In this document: piece by piece, positions 1 to 11,559 of the stretch
Numbering within the stretch: the first letter of the stretch is position 1
Layout: every line of letters starts with the position of its first letter
Source of the DNA: Clarkia xantiana subsp. parviflora
Taxonomy: Eukaryota; Streptophyta; Magnoliopsida; Myrtales; Onagraceae
DNA: 64,000 nt
Assembly: GCA_036873135.1 (NCBI GenBank)
Contig: JAPTYO010000005.1
Location: forward strand, 17,876,666-17,940,665
Direction: 5' to 3'
The notes under the pieces: generated by a model
What the model was told of the DNA's origin: nothing
Databases searched by the model: none
Seen by the model: the letters and a program-made list of their open reading frames with translations, nothing else
Translations under genes and position numbers: made by a program

Positions 1-1298
1 TTTATCGGTGGCGGGAGTCTTACACTCCCCTCAACGCCAACTCTCTTGTGGAGCGGGACCTGGTGCACGCCGGGATCCGACTCCTTGATATTGTCTCTGG
101 GGGGCAGCTCTTCGACGGCCCTTCTAATATGGTCCCTTGGGTAAACTTCTAACTCTTCTTTGTTTACTATTTGCAGCCATGAAGGTATCTGTGCTGACCG
201 ATCTATTCCTTAAGCAGGGGGAGACTGACGCTGTCCGCCCCTCGCGGAAGAGGAAGTCCGCCAAGAAGGCTGCTGCTCGGTCGGGGTCTCCTTCAGCGGA
301 GCAACCTAAGTGGAAGCGGGTGGATCTGGACCAGCTTTTTGATGTCCAGAATGCTGAAGAAGGTAAAAAGCTCCGACTTGCTATAAAATCATACAGGAGG
401 ATGGTCCCGAAGGATTTGATATCTTCAACCAAAGAGGCCCGCATTGCTGCTGTTAATCGGATCCTTCGAGGCGAAACTCCACGCGTTCTGAAGGCGGGCT
501 ACTATCGTTATCGCGGGAAGGATCAATACGTCTCCCGACGTATCATTTGGTATAAGAATCCCGATGAACTTCCTGACTACATTTCTGAAGCTTCTCATCC
601 TCCAGGTGCAGGTCGCTCCGGAGCTCCATCAGGTGCCGCAGCTTCCGCAGACACACCGTCTTCAGCGGGGGTGCCTTCCTCAGCTGGAGAGAAGGCACCG
701 ACTGACGAACAATTTCGTCAGGTGGAAACCTTGGACTCCTCCGAGGAGACTGACGAGGGTGGCTCTTTTCGTCAGCGTCGGAAGGCGGGGCAATCCCCCT
801 TGAAACCAACCCCTAGGGGCCGCCTCCTTCATCTTCTCCGCAGCCGCGGCAGCCCTCGCCCATCTATGACTTCACTCCTTCCCCTGTTCGGGCCGAGACA
901 GAGGCATGCCCTTCCACTCATCGTCCTCTTTCTCCTCTTGCTCTTGATGGGAACTTCTACAGGCCCTTTGATTCTTCACAAGAGAATGCCCCCTGGACTC
1001 CTATCCAGACGCTTCAAGGAGTCCCGCTTACACAAGGGGAGCAGGACCAGGAGCTGGCCCTGCATCTGCTGGCAGGCTCGATCCTGCCTACTATGCGGCA
1101 TCCGATTTGCCTCAATCGGACGCACATGCAGCGGGATGTCAGGAATATGGCCATGCGCCGTATACAGGTAAGACTTCGCTTCTTCATTTTTTATGATAAA
1201 TCGGGTTGTTTGTCCATTAACACTTTTCCTTCTTATTGCAGGAGCTCGGGGACTTCAACCGCCTCATCGGGTATGTCATTGCCTACGATGAGTACTAA
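1..1298 (+). pseudogene. Antisense additional ORF (aORF) of element B, 5'-truncated and broken
   Basis: Retand-type elements carry extra ORFs antisense to gag-pol; their function is unknown. The first ~139 bases match the end of the PF04195-like domain in element A's aORF (shared pattern YRW...ANxLxERxLxxxGxRLLD). An intron of about 140-178 (GTAAAC...TTGCAG) follows, then an exon starting with KQGETDAV and a lysine/arginine-rich stretch, as in A. Residues roughly 60-145 form a block (DLDQLFDVQN ... YRYRGKDQY) that I do not see in A. After a frameshift near 830-950 the reading continues into the conserved module LALHLLAGSILP, then an intron (about 1169-1241) and a short exon ending near 1298, where the sequence changes to RNase H. 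I cannot assign a biochemical role. Confidence 0.65.
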
Positions 1299-4200
1299 TC
1301 TTCCCGATTCATCCGGTCGGTTCAAAAAATGCTTCAAAGGCTGGTTCGTCAGCACAGTAATCTCGTGTGCATGGAAATAAGGCCTTAGCTTCCGAGCAGT
1401 AATAATCAACGCAAAGAGGTACTTCTCAACGGCGGGATAGTTTAATTCAGACTTGGCAAACGCCTTGCTTACATAATAAACGGGGACTTGATTACCCTCG
1501 ACAATCTTTACTAACACAGAGCTAATGGCAAATTCAGAAACAGCCAAATAAAGATAGAGCGGCTCGCCTGGAACCGGTTTCGCCAACGGCGGGAGGGTGC
1601 GAAGATGCTGCTTGAGTGCTTGGAACGCCTCTTCACATTTGGCGGTCCATTCGAATTTCTTGTTGGCACTCAGGACTTCAAAAAACGGCATTGATCGGTC
1701 GCTGGCTTTGGATAAGAAGCGATTCATTGCAGCTAATCGGCCATTCAGCACTTGTACCTCCCGATGATTTATCGGGGACTGCATCTCCTCGATTGCCCTC
1801 AGTTTCTCGGGATTCACCTCGATTCCTCTTTGGCTCACCATAAAGCCCAAAAATTTCCCTGAGTGGACTCCGAAGGCGCATTTCGTCGGGTTTAAGCGAA
1901 CTTGATGGAGCCTCATCCGCTCAAATGCCATGGTTAGGTTGTGCACATGATCCTCGGCTTGTCGGGACTTCACCAGCATATCATCCACATAAGCTTCCAT
2001 GGTTTCTCCCAGCATATCTCCAAACAGTTTATTCACCATCCGTTGGTAGGTGGCCCCAGCATTGATCAACCCGAAAGGCATGACATCGTAGTGATAGATG
2101 TTACTGTCTGCGTAGAACGCTGTATGGGGAGCGTCTTCCTTGGCCATCTTGATCTGGTTGTAGCCTGAATACGCATCCATGAAACTTAACAGCTCATGTC
2201 CCGACGTGGCATCCACCAGCTGGTCAATCCTCGGGAGTGGATAGCAGTCCTTTGGGCAAGCCTTGTTCAAGTCGCGGAAGTCCACACACATTCGCCATTT
2301 CCCGTTAGTTTTCTTCACCAGCATTGGGTTGGAACCCAAGTCTGGAATCGGAGCTCCTTAATGAACCTAGCATCGAGCAACCTGCCCACCTCCTGCTGGA
2401 TCGCGATCTTCTTGTCCGTGCCCATCGGACGCCTTTTCTGTGTGATAGGCTTGATCACAGGGTCTATCTTCAGCTCGTGTACGATCACATCGGGGCTGAT
2501 TCCTGGCATATCGCTGGGGGACCAGGCAAACAGCTCCTTGAACTCCTTCAATAATTCAATTAATTTATGGGCTGTCTCTTCAGTCAGGGCAGACCCGATT
2601 TTCACCTTCCTCTGGGGTCCGTCGGTCTCGACTTCTTTCAGATCTTCTACGGGGGCGGGACGCCCGAACTCTTCTCTGGGATCTGTGTCTGTCTGGAGGA
2701 CAGTCATGGCCTCTCGCCTCCTCCTCCGGGTGGCATTAACATAGCATTTTTGGGAAGCCACCTGGTCGCCCTTGACCTCTCCGACTCCGTGGTCGGTCGG
2801 GAACTTCATCTTCTGGTGCACTGTCGAGGCAACCGCCATCAGGGGATTAATGGTGGTTCTCCCGATAATGGCGTTGTAGGTCCCCGCGGAATCAACCACG
2901 ACAAATTCCACGTTCCTCCTTTCTGATTTCCACCCGCTACCAAACTCCACTGGTAAGGTGATTACTCCTAGCGGATAGGAGGTTGAGCCAGAGAACCCGA
3001 CCATCGGGAAGTTTGCCTCCTTTAGATCTTTCTTTGTTTTCCCCATAGCCTCCAGCGCGTCCATGAATAGAATGTCGGAGGAGCTCCCTCCGTCGATTAG
3101 AATTCTCTTCATTTCGAACCCGTCTACATCCAAGGTTACCACCAAGGCGTCGTCGTGCGGGTCTCCACGCCTATGAGATCTTCCGACGAAAAGGAGATTA
3201 CCATCTCTTCTTTCAAGGTCCAGGATCGAGACCTCTTACCCAGCACCACCGCCGTAGGGATTCTAGAGGCATAGACCTCTCGGGCGGATGAGGTATCATC
3301 TCTGGCAACAAACCCTCCGTGAATCACATTGATAGTGCCCCGTCTCTCCTTGCGAGCACGGGATGACTCTGGATCGGTTCTCTTCTTCTTTGGGGACCGA
3401 TCGCGGGATCGGGAACGGGACCGCGATCGGGACCGAGAGCGGGATCGACACCGCTTATCCCAGACAAATTCTTTGAGCTTCCCCTTCTGGATCAGCTTTT
3501 CGATCTCCTTCTTCAGTTCCCGACAGTGATTGGTGTCGTGACCATTTGCGCGATGGAATCGGCAGTAGCGATCTGTGCGAGATCCCAAGAATTCTCCATC
3601 CTTCTTTGGTGGGTACCGGGAGATACCATGTCGTTCCATGACCGTCAGTACTTCCGCCATGGAGCAGTTGAGAGGAATGTCGAGCTCCTCCCGCTTATCT
3701 TTCCTTGAAGAGCGCCTATCGTCCCTCCGATCCGGGCGGCCTCGATTCCTACTACTGTCGGGTTTACCTTTTGATTTGCGATCGTCAGAAGGTTTAACCG
3801 ACTGCTTCCCTTTGTTTGACTTTAGGGGCTCCAACTCTCCTGCGGCTATCTTCGACTCCTGGACATCGATTTTGCGTTTCACCCTCTTCTGTAGTGCTTC
3901 CATATTCCACACAGCTTTCTCAGCCACGCTGTGCATCAGGTCGGAACCATAGGGGGCCGTTAAGTTCCGAATGAAGGTACGGATGGTCTCACCTTCTGAG
4001 ATCTCTTCATCGATCTCCGCCACACTGGCAGTGTACCGCTGGTAATAGTGCGCCAGCGATTCGTCGGGCCTCTGCACCACCTGGGTTAGGGACCTCACGC
4101 TCTTCAATAAACGTCTCCGACCCTGATATTGCTGAATGAATCGGTCGTGCATATCCGCCCAACAAGTGATGCAGCCTGGGGGCAGACTGAAGAACCAGGT

Positions 4201-4962
4201 CAAGGCTCTTTCTCCGAGTGTGTTTGGGAACAGCGTACACACTATGTCTTCACTCGGGGCTCTTCCCAGACACGCCATGAGGTGTTTCTGGACATGGCGA
4301 ACCGGATCTCCTTCGCCATCGTACTCCTTTATCGTGGGGATGCCTAGCCCAGGCGGGGCTAGGGTGTCGATGAGTCGGGGAACGAAGGGATGAGTGGATC
4401 GATCCCTTAGCTCCGACACCAGCGGCTTCTGTTCTCCCATGCAGATGTTCACGATCTTTACCACCTGGTCGGGAGTGATGGGACCATTCAGGGGAATGGT
4501 CCTGTGCTGTACTGGTCCTGGCCCATCAACCACGAACCTCTCCGGCTGGCCGGATGCCCTTCTTCTGTCCTGGCCTCGGGGCGGGGCTTTGTGCGTTCCG
4601 ACCCTCTGTTGGTGGGGCCACTTCTTCCAACGGGGGCATCTCCTCTTGCCTCCTCGCAGCTTCTCTCCGATCCAAGAGAGCCTCCACGGCTGCCAGGAAC
4701 ATGGGCATGGCTTCTGCCACGACCCTTGTCAAGTCTGTCGCTGGGGGAGCCTCCTGCCCCCTATTGCCCTGGTGCTGAGGAGCAATATCTTCGGGATCTC
4801 CATTGTGCCCCCCTGTCTGGGAGAGCTCAGCCGGGGGGTGGTTTTGGTTTTCCTCCTGTTCTGGTACTGAATCCAGATTTGTTGCAGCGGGGTGACGGGA
4901 ACCACCGGATTTCCCTTGTCTTCTGTGCTTGCAGCCGCCATCGATCGAGTAGAAGGCATATC
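1299..4962 (-). pseudogene. Gag-pol of element B, frameshifted and 3'-truncated
   Basis: Gag packages the RNA; protease, reverse transcriptase and RNase H make the cDNA copy. From right to left: Gag N-terminus (about 4962-4526), Gag body (4533-3136) with the WFFSLPPG core, a zinc-knuckle-like YCRFHRANGHDTNHC, and an RS-repeat tail. Then protease with ILIDGGSSSD (in 3145-2315), and RT (2339 onward) with MPFGLINAGATYQR and catalytic YVDDM. It stops inside RNase H at NRPDESGRL. Frame changes near 4530, 3140 and 2330 break the ORF. The archaeal-type RNase H and integrase of the related element A are absent. The frame is unambiguous by comparison with the intact gag-pol of A; the product cannot be functional. 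Confidence 0.9.
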
Positions 4963-4976
4963 AGCTTTTTGTTTGA

Positions 4977-4995
4977 TTCCCACAGACGGCGCCAA
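4977..4995 (-). promoter_or_regulatory. Primer binding site of element B
   Basis: On the minus strand the bases directly after the 5' LTR read TTGGCGCCGTCTGTGGG. TGGCGCCGT matches the complement of the 3' end of plant tRNA-Asp (inference from tRNA knowledge). The same site occurs in A, and close variants in C, D and E. Confidence 0.75.
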
Positions 4996-5692
4996 TGTTG
5001 GATCACGGTGGAACTCCGGTACGGACTTTGACGGCAATCCTAGCTCCTTTGTTCCACGCAATCCTGCAAGAGGGGATAGACCGGGCGGTGACCCAGAATC
5101 CCTCTCCGATGCTTAAATCAGTATCTCGTATGACTGGCAAGCAGTAATCTCAAAGTATATTCAATCCAACGTAAATGTTCTGAGGTGACCTCTTGCCCTT
5201 TTATAGGCGAAGAGACGCCTCAGGTACCTGGTGAACCGTTAGGGGTGGTTAGCCCGTATCCCGCATATCTCGGATGTGATCTCGCGTATCTCAGCGATGC
5301 CCCGCGTATCTCGGCCACGCTCCGTGTATCTTAACCACGTTCCGCGTATCTCGGCCACGCCCCGCATATCTTGGCCTTATCCTCTGATAATCGAGTCCCG
5401 ACTCCCGTCGGGGACTCTAGAGTTATCTCGTTGTGTCACCGCTCGGGGCCCCTCGTCATCGTGACAGGGCCAATCATTCTCAGGGATTCATCATCGGGGC
5501 CTACTTAAAGGCTTCTCATCGAGAGCTTCCAGCTCCACTGTCGGGACCGACTCTGTCGGGACCTCTCCTTGTCGGGACTCCCTTCGTCGGGACCCTTCTC
5601 CTAGGTCATCTTGACCTTCATTTTGGGCCTGGTTGGCCTGTTTGCCGTTTCCTCCCCGTTAAAGGGCCTGACGGCGGTAATCGAACCCATCA
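4996..5692 (-). repeat. 5' LTR of element B (697 bp)
   Basis: Bounded by TG...CA (minus strand TGATGGGTTCGATTACC ... GTGATCCAACA) and followed inward by the PBS. The TATA box on the minus strand lies in CGCCTATAAAAGGGC near 5200. U3 contains several degenerate ~20-bp copies around 'CGTATCTCGGCCACG' (5270-5375). It is the same LTR family as the solo LTR at 13532-14200 and a relative of the LTRs of A. Confidence 0.9.
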
Positions 5693-6031
5693 GCCGAGAT
5701 ACGCGGGGCGTGGCCGAGATAAGCGAGATCATGGCCTAGATAGGCGGGATCGCATCCGAGATACGCGGAATACGGGCTAACCACCCCCAACGGTCCACCA
5801 GGTAACTGAGGTACCTCTTCGGCTATAAAAGGGCATAGGTCACCTCAGATCGATTAGGTTGAAATACATTACTTAAGATTACTGCTTGCCAGTCCGTACA
5901 AGATACTCATTTAAGCATCGGAGAGGGATTCTGGGTCACCGCCCGGTCTATCCCCTCTTGCAGGATTGCGTGGAGCGAAGGAGCTAGGATCGCCGTCAAA
6001 GACCGAACCAGAGTTCCACCGTGATCCAACA
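5693..6031 (+). repeat. Truncated inverted LTR of the B family
   Basis: This is the reverse complement of the first ~340 bp of the adjacent B LTR, about 10% diverged by eye, ending GTGATCCAACA at 6031. TATA (GCTATAAAAGGG) near 5822. Simplest reading: element B inserted into an older, oppositely oriented LTR of its own family, whose other part lies left of the window. The result is an LTR/LTR inverted junction at 5692/5693. Confidence 0.8.
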
Positions 6032-6375
6032 GCCTCCTTCGAGTCTGACTCTATGGTAATATGGCTCCACCCCTATTGTAAGGCGAGTCAGAGAGCCTCA
6101 TGTATTGCAAATATTTACGATACGGGAGTTCCTTGATGGATGGGAAAATGATTTAGCCCCCGTTTATTTGGTCTCGATTGTCTCTAGCGATAACACCTAT
6201 AAAAATTGTTATAAATAGCTATCGATAAACAAGATCTTATTAATATCTCGCGAACTATTAAATTTAACGTATTTTTATTATATAAAGAGTTAATATTATA
6301 AGTTCATGGGAATCATTTTTGTGCTTAATGTTTTGAAAATATTCATGCATATCTTCTATAATATATTATATTAAT
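6032..6375 (+). repeat. Left arm of a long inverted repeat (partner 58095-58440)
   Basis: Starts CCTCCTTCGAGTCTGACTC and matches the reverse complement of 58440 down to about 58095 for ~340 bp with scattered substitutions. Shared landmarks are GTGTTAT/TTGTTATAAATAGC and TTAATATTA(T/G)AAG. Because C inserted between the arms, they were originally about 1.9 kb apart. No ORF. It could be the terminal inverted repeat of a DNA transposon, but no transposase or target duplication is visible. Confidence 0.6.
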
Positions 6376-7149
6376 TTGGATGTTGATGGCCTCTCTGACT
6401 AACACGTAGCAGTCAGTATTTCCTAATTTAATGGTATTTAATTGCAGTTCTATTTGTAGGTGGACCAATGAGCTCACCCTCGACACCCTCGCGATTGATA
6501 TTCAACTTGATTTTTTTTTTTATATGAAATTCGAGTTGGTGTAATTTGTTATGAGTAATTTTTTAATAACTTATATGTGATTCGGAGACGGCCACCTAAA
6601 CGAAATCGCCATGTTATTCATGATAAAAATTTAGATTAAAATTATATTGTATAAAATATATAAGCTATTATATATATATGGTCAATAAATATTGTAATGT
6701 TGTCGATTGAGTTTATTTTTATTTATAAAATTAAATTTTATTCGAAAGATTTAGGGAAAAAATAGCATTTATCTATTACAGAGATGGTACAATATGATTA
6801 TTAATTATTTTATTATTTGTTTGAGGCTTTGAGCCTTAAAAAATACACGTGATTTGAGATAAAAAATAAATATAAAATAATATACTTTTTTAGGGTGAAA
6901 CTTATAGAAAAATAACTCATTTAAAATTTATAAGATTCTAGACATATAAAAAAAATTGTAATTGAAGGTACATAGAATTTTGTTTACATATAGATAGAAT
7001 ATAGATAGTAAACAACTATGAATATTATCCAAAAATACTTATATATTTATATTATACATATATATATATTTAATATTCAATATATATATATATCTTAAAT
7101 AACAATTAGTTTATTAATTTTGAAATGTAATTTTAACTTAGTTAATATG
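6376..7149. other. AT-rich spacer without genes
   Basis: Very AT-rich, with (TA)n tracts around 6670 and 7060-7095. No ORF, no protein similarity and no clear repeat boundary. The last five bases (7145-7149, ATATG) are the left target duplication of element C, so this spacer was continuous with 57667 onward before C inserted. Confidence 0.55.
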
Positions 7150-7541
7150 TGATGGATTGCCCAATTTGAACCCGTCTCCCTTCGGAATGTCTTATTTTGA
7201 CCGCCCTGGTTATGATTGTAAATCGAAACTTTGACCCGAACACTCCACAAGTAGCACGAACGGCCCGGACTGACCAAGGCACTCGTCCGGAGAGGGTTCA
7301 GACTTATCTCTCTAGAGACTTTATCTCTCTAGAGAACTCAGACATACTTAAGCATCAGAGAGGGTTCACCGAGCACCGCCCCCTCTTTCTTCGTGCTCGG
7401 TATTGCCCTTCGTGCAGGTCGTCAAGAGGCGAAGGAACGGATCAGACCGACAAGCAAGACGTATCAGGAAAAGGAGCGAACAACCCGTGAGAAGTGCCAC
7501 TTGGGTCAGAAAGTCATCAACTTGAGGGACACGTCTAAACA
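7150..7541 (+). repeat. 5' LTR of element C (392 bp, internally deleted)
   Basis: Starts TGATGGATTGCCCAATTTG and ends GTCTAAACA before the PBS. Compared with the right LTR (56957-57661), about 310 bp is missing after CTCGTCCGG near 7291, including the TATA box and its upstream inverted repeat. The R/U5 stem-loop is kept (ACCGAGCAC 7368-7376, GTGCTCGGT 7393-7401). Confidence 0.88.
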
Positions 7542-7542
7542 C

Positions 7543-7560
7543 TTGGCGCCGTCCGTGGGC
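7543..7560 (+). promoter_or_regulatory. Primer binding site of element C
   Basis: TTGGCGCCGTCCGTGGGC follows the LTR directly. TGGCGCCGT is the shared core of all Retand-type elements in the window, probably complementary to tRNA-Asp. Confidence 0.7.
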
Positions 7561-7594
7561 TTCGAATAGAAAAATCCTGGCAATCACACGATCT

Positions 7595-10104
7595 ATGACT
7601 AACAGCCTGCCATCAAGAGATGACTGTCCACCGGGGGACGGTAGACAACCGAACAATTTGAGAAGACAGCTTGTACCCTCGGCCAGACAACCCACTCCTC
7701 AGGGGCAACCTGTGGTCCCCGCGCATCAAGCAACAACCCAAAATCCACAAGGAAACAATCAAGGGGGACCATCACGCCCAGCTGGGGCCGAGTCCTCCAC
7801 GGCCTCGGCTCCTATAAGTCGGCGACCGCAAGAGCAAGGGGCACGACAGGAGGTACAGTCTCAAGGATATCACTATACGGCACCCCCGCAGGGGTACCAC
7901 TATGAAGAGCGTCCTCAAGAGTATCCTTACGGCATGCCAACACAAGGAAACAATAACCGAGCTCACACCACTAACACGAGGTCAGTGCATTCGCAGGGGG
8001 CACCATCGGTGACCCCAGGATTCATGAACGCACTAGATGATCTTTTGGCATATAGAGAGGCTATGAGAAACAGGCAGGAAAGACAGTATGCCCAAGCGGA
8101 GCAACACCCGCAGGCGAATGAGCACCCACAAGGAGAGCAGTATCAGCAGGAAGAGCAGATCCCAGAAGAAGAACAACACACGCACCCTCCAATTGGGCAG
8201 CGTGAAAGTCAAGGCATAAATGAGCAAGTACCACCTCCGAGAGATAGACAGCATTTCGTCCCACCAATGCAACCTCAAGCACCCCAAGGGGCACAGACAT
8301 ATACCCCATTGAGGGACAATGTACAGCCACAACACCCAAGGAGGCAAGAGTTCTAGCATCCACCTCCACAAGGATACCCACATTACACGTACAGTCCTTA
8401 TCATAACGGACGTGGAGTCCCGGCGAGCCCGGTGATAAGCTATGATGGACCCCAAAGGAACTATAGCCCATCACCAGTGATGCTAACTCAAGAGGACATA
8501 GAGGAAATGATTGCGAAGAAGATGAATGAATCCAAAACGAATGGATTGCATTGGCTGAGTGATAGCACGAATCACCCCTTCACTAGGGAGCTGGAGAACA
8601 ACAAAGTGCCTGATGCGTTGCACTTGATAAAGATAGAAAAGTATAATGGCAGGACTGACCCCTTGGAGCACATCCAACAGCATGAGGCCTCCCTTTTGGG
8701 TAGGACTACGGATGACCGCTACAAGGCGCTGTTGTTCCCAAATACGTTATCAGGGGTAGCATCTCACTGGTTCTTCAGCCTACCAACTGAGAGCATCCAC
8801 CCATGGGCACAATTGATAGCTAAGTTCCTCCAAAGGTACCTAGAAGAAAGGAAGCTACTCAAGGGAACCAGTTCACTTGATGATGTGAAGCAGGAGCATG
8901 AAGAGACGCTAGCAAACTACTACACTAGGTTCAACCAGAACCTAGCGGATATGCAAGGGGACATAACTGAGGGGGAGATCTTAAGGGCTTTCATAAGAAA
9001 CCTTGGACACTTTGGTTCAACCTTGGCAGAAAAGATGGCTAAAAAACCCGCCGACACACTGGAAGAGCTCGCGGTGAAGGTAAAAACCCATATTGACCTG
9101 GAAAGGCACAGAATGAGCAAGAGAGCAAAGATTCAGGCCGACAAGGAAGATGCAAAGCCAAGCAGAGGAAAACCACCTCAGGTCCCCCAGCCCATTAGGC
9201 AACAGGACTGGCGTCCGCCCCAATCAAGAAATCATACAGTGACCAGTTGAGACCAAGGGAAATCAACATCATCAAGTTCATACCATTGAATACAACCCCG
9301 AAAGTTGTATTAAGAGAAATGAGGAACTTGAAGATATGGACACCCCCAGTAAGGTGGAGAGCCCCTATGGTTGGAAATGAAAAGGAAAAATGGTGCGATA
9401 ACCACGAAGCACATGGCCACGAAACAAATGAATGCTTCAGTCCAAAGTTGAGCATAAACAATGCACTACAAAGGGGAGAATTGAAGCAATTCGTAGACCA
9501 CGGGGCAGCAGTGCACCCGCAAAGCCAATGCAAAAGGACAAAGGAAAAGAGAAAGCCGATTAGCATCCCTTACCCACAAAAAGGGGGACAATCAACATGA
9601 TTCATGGTGGAATCGGGGCGGGTGGATCAGCAGCAAATGCAAGGGAAGTTTATGCCTCTAGAATAGATGCAACAACAAAGTGGAGAAAGAGGCCAAGGGA
9701 GGAAAAAGAAATGGTAATTGAATTCTCTGAGAAGGAAAAGAGTCATATCGTCTTCCCACATGACGATGCCTTAGTGATAACAATGGACATCGATAACTTC
9801 GATGTAAAAAGAATACTCGTCGACGGGGAAGTTCGGCAGATATACTGCAATTGCGAGTGCTGGAAGAGATAGGGAAAACCAAGGCAGATATCAAACCGGT
9901 AAACCTTCCTTTAGTCGGATTCTCAGGGGCAACAAGTTACCCTCTAGGCATGATAACTCTACTAGTAACACTAGGATAAGGGTGGACACAGCTGAAGATC
10001 AACGTGAACTTCTTGGTAGTGGAAAACCTGGGAGCTTATAACGGGATCCTAGGGAAACCACAATAAACCCATAAGAGATTTTACCCTCAACAGTCCACCA
10101 CAAA
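7595..10104 (+). pseudogene. gag and protease remains of element C
   Basis: ATG at 7595 lies 50 bases after the PBS. Gag starts with a long proline/glutamine-rich region with repeats such as PPQGYHY (7595-8356), is interrupted by one TAG (8354-8356), then continues (about 8357-9250) with the retrotransposon Gag core LFPNTLSGVASHWFFSLP and ITEGEILRAFIRNL. A frame change near 9248 leads to a zinc-knuckle-like CDNHEAHGHETNEC (C-x2-H-x4-H-x4-C). The segment from 9597 (MIHGGIGAGGSA) precedes protease; the active-site region ILVDG near 9818 is broken by a frameshift. Protease homology (GATSYPLGMITL) continues to about 10060 with stops. The linker ITENGIREVLGDQC at about 10110 ends the recognisable part. 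RT is missing. Confidence 0.85.
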
Positions 10105-10419
10105 TTGAAGTACATCACTGAGAATGGAATAAGAGAAGTCCTGGGTGATCAGTGCACCGCAAGGCAGTGTTACGTCAATTCCATGAGACGAAGGTCACAA
10201 CAATCAGACACGGTAGAAATGGTGACAATAGGGGGCAGACAGAGAAAGAGTTCTCAAGAAGAGAAGAAAAAACGGCAAAGGCTAGGAAAGAAAAGGGTAG
10301 GAGTCACACTCCGCCTTAGCAAGCAGATACAAGGAAGCTTGGCCAAGAGAACAGAAAGTGGAAAGGTTGTAATGGTAACAAGCATACCCTGGCAGCCAGA
10401 TAATGAAAATGGAAGGAGA

Positions 10420-11000
10420 GTGAAAAGATCAATTGAAAGAGGCTTCAGATACATAGAGGACATGAAGCAAATTCCATAAGAACCCCTCACAAGTTGCTTC
10501 CAAAGATTCGTGGAGTATGGAGCCAGCATGGAGGTAACAAAAGGGGAGGCTGTAAGAGCTTTCTTAAGAAACATGCATCCAACATCATTCGAGGCTTTCA
10601 GAGGTCATTATGAGGAAGTGATGACAAGCACGATGCACGAACTTAGAGAGAAGGTGGACAAGGAATTCGAGGAAGAAGCGAGACAGCAGAATGAAGAGTT
10701 CAAAGAAGAGGAAACCCACATACATGGAGGGGGTGTAAATTTCAACTTTACACCTCTTAAGGTGCAAGTCGAAGAACTTTTCACGAAACACCTGAGTAAG
10801 GAGTTTCCAGAATACAAGGAGGAAGGCTAGGCCTTCCTAGGAAAAGACACAAGTGGATGGTGTGAATACCATTGAACCTGGGGGCATAAGACAAACGATT
10901 CCATGGTGTTGAAGATAGAGATTGAAGAGATAATCCACAAGGGAGGATTAAAAGAATAAATAGCACCAGTGCCGTCCACCACCAACTAAGTAGATCACAC
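10420..11000 (+). pseudogene. Second, divergent gag fragment inside element C
   Basis: Directly after the protease-RT linker a new Gag-like sequence begins: YIEDMKQIP, then EVTKGEAVRAFLRNM (10531-10575), which aligns with ITEGEILRAFIRNL of the first gag, then a charged helix region and WCEYH...GHKTND, a knuckle-like motif near 10857-10900, followed by EIEEIIHKGGLKE. Two stops interrupt it. It is too different from the gag at 8432-9250 to be a recent duplication. It may be a relic of another element or a recombinant. H is inserted 150 bp downstream. Confidence 0.6.
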
Positions 11001-11157
11001 AAGCAGAACACCATATCCTTGGTTCTATCTTTTACGTAATGCATGTTTAGTTTTCTAAAAAAACAACTCTTGGGGCGGAAAACTCACGAAGTTTCTCCAA
11101 CTCTTCAACTATCTTTTGTTCCCTTAAAGAATGTCCTGGACAACCCACGACACTCCC

Positions 11158-11559
11158 TGTTAGCATATGGTGATGTGGCGCCGTAATAGGAGCCCGTTAA
11201 TTAAGGGAATTACCTAAGTTAATTAGGTAATTGTAAATCTGGGCTAATTGGGCCAAATCCAATTAGTAATTGACAAGGGAGGCCCAAAATTGGGCCTCCC
11301 CCCTTATACATGCAATTCGGCCGGCCACCCTATACCACATTGGTTGGAGTTGCCTTTTCGCAACTCCACCAATACTCTATATAGGGGTGTCTGCTAAGGG
11401 TTTATACACTCATTCATAATAACAAGGATCTCCATTGAGAACACTTGTTTCCCTTAGTTAAACTTTGGCACCATCACATCTGGTCTGAGGTTCCATCTCC
11501 GTTGAAGAATCGATCAGAGGTCTTGTTGTGGAGCTACATCGCGTGGGACTTCTTCTAAC
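11158..11559 (+). repeat. 5' LTR of copia element H, first part
   Basis: Starts TGTTAGCATATGG. Contains a 10-bp-stem hairpin (GGGAGGCCCA 11277-11286 / TGGGCCTCCC 11291-11300), a 7-bp hairpin (GGAGTTG / CAACTCC near 11345-11367) and a TATA box CTATATAGG (11377-11385). It ends in CTAAC (11555-11559), the target site of element D. The LTR resumes at 36537; total length is about 554 bp. Confidence 0.85.

Larger units (their letters stand above)
1..5692 (-). mobile_element. Element B: truncated Retand-type (Tat lineage) Ty3/gypsy retrotransposon
   Basis: Read on the minus strand: 5' LTR (5692-4996), PBS, broken gag-protease-RT-RNase H, then an abrupt junction near 1298-1304 to an antisense additional ORF (aORF) that runs off the left edge. 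The second RNase H, the integrase and the tandem array found in related element A are missing, so an internal deletion of several kb has fused RNase H to the aORF. Gag-pol is about 85-90% similar in protein to element A by eye. The 3' LTR is outside the window, so the target duplication cannot be paired; the five bases after the LTR are GCCGA. Confidence 0.85.
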
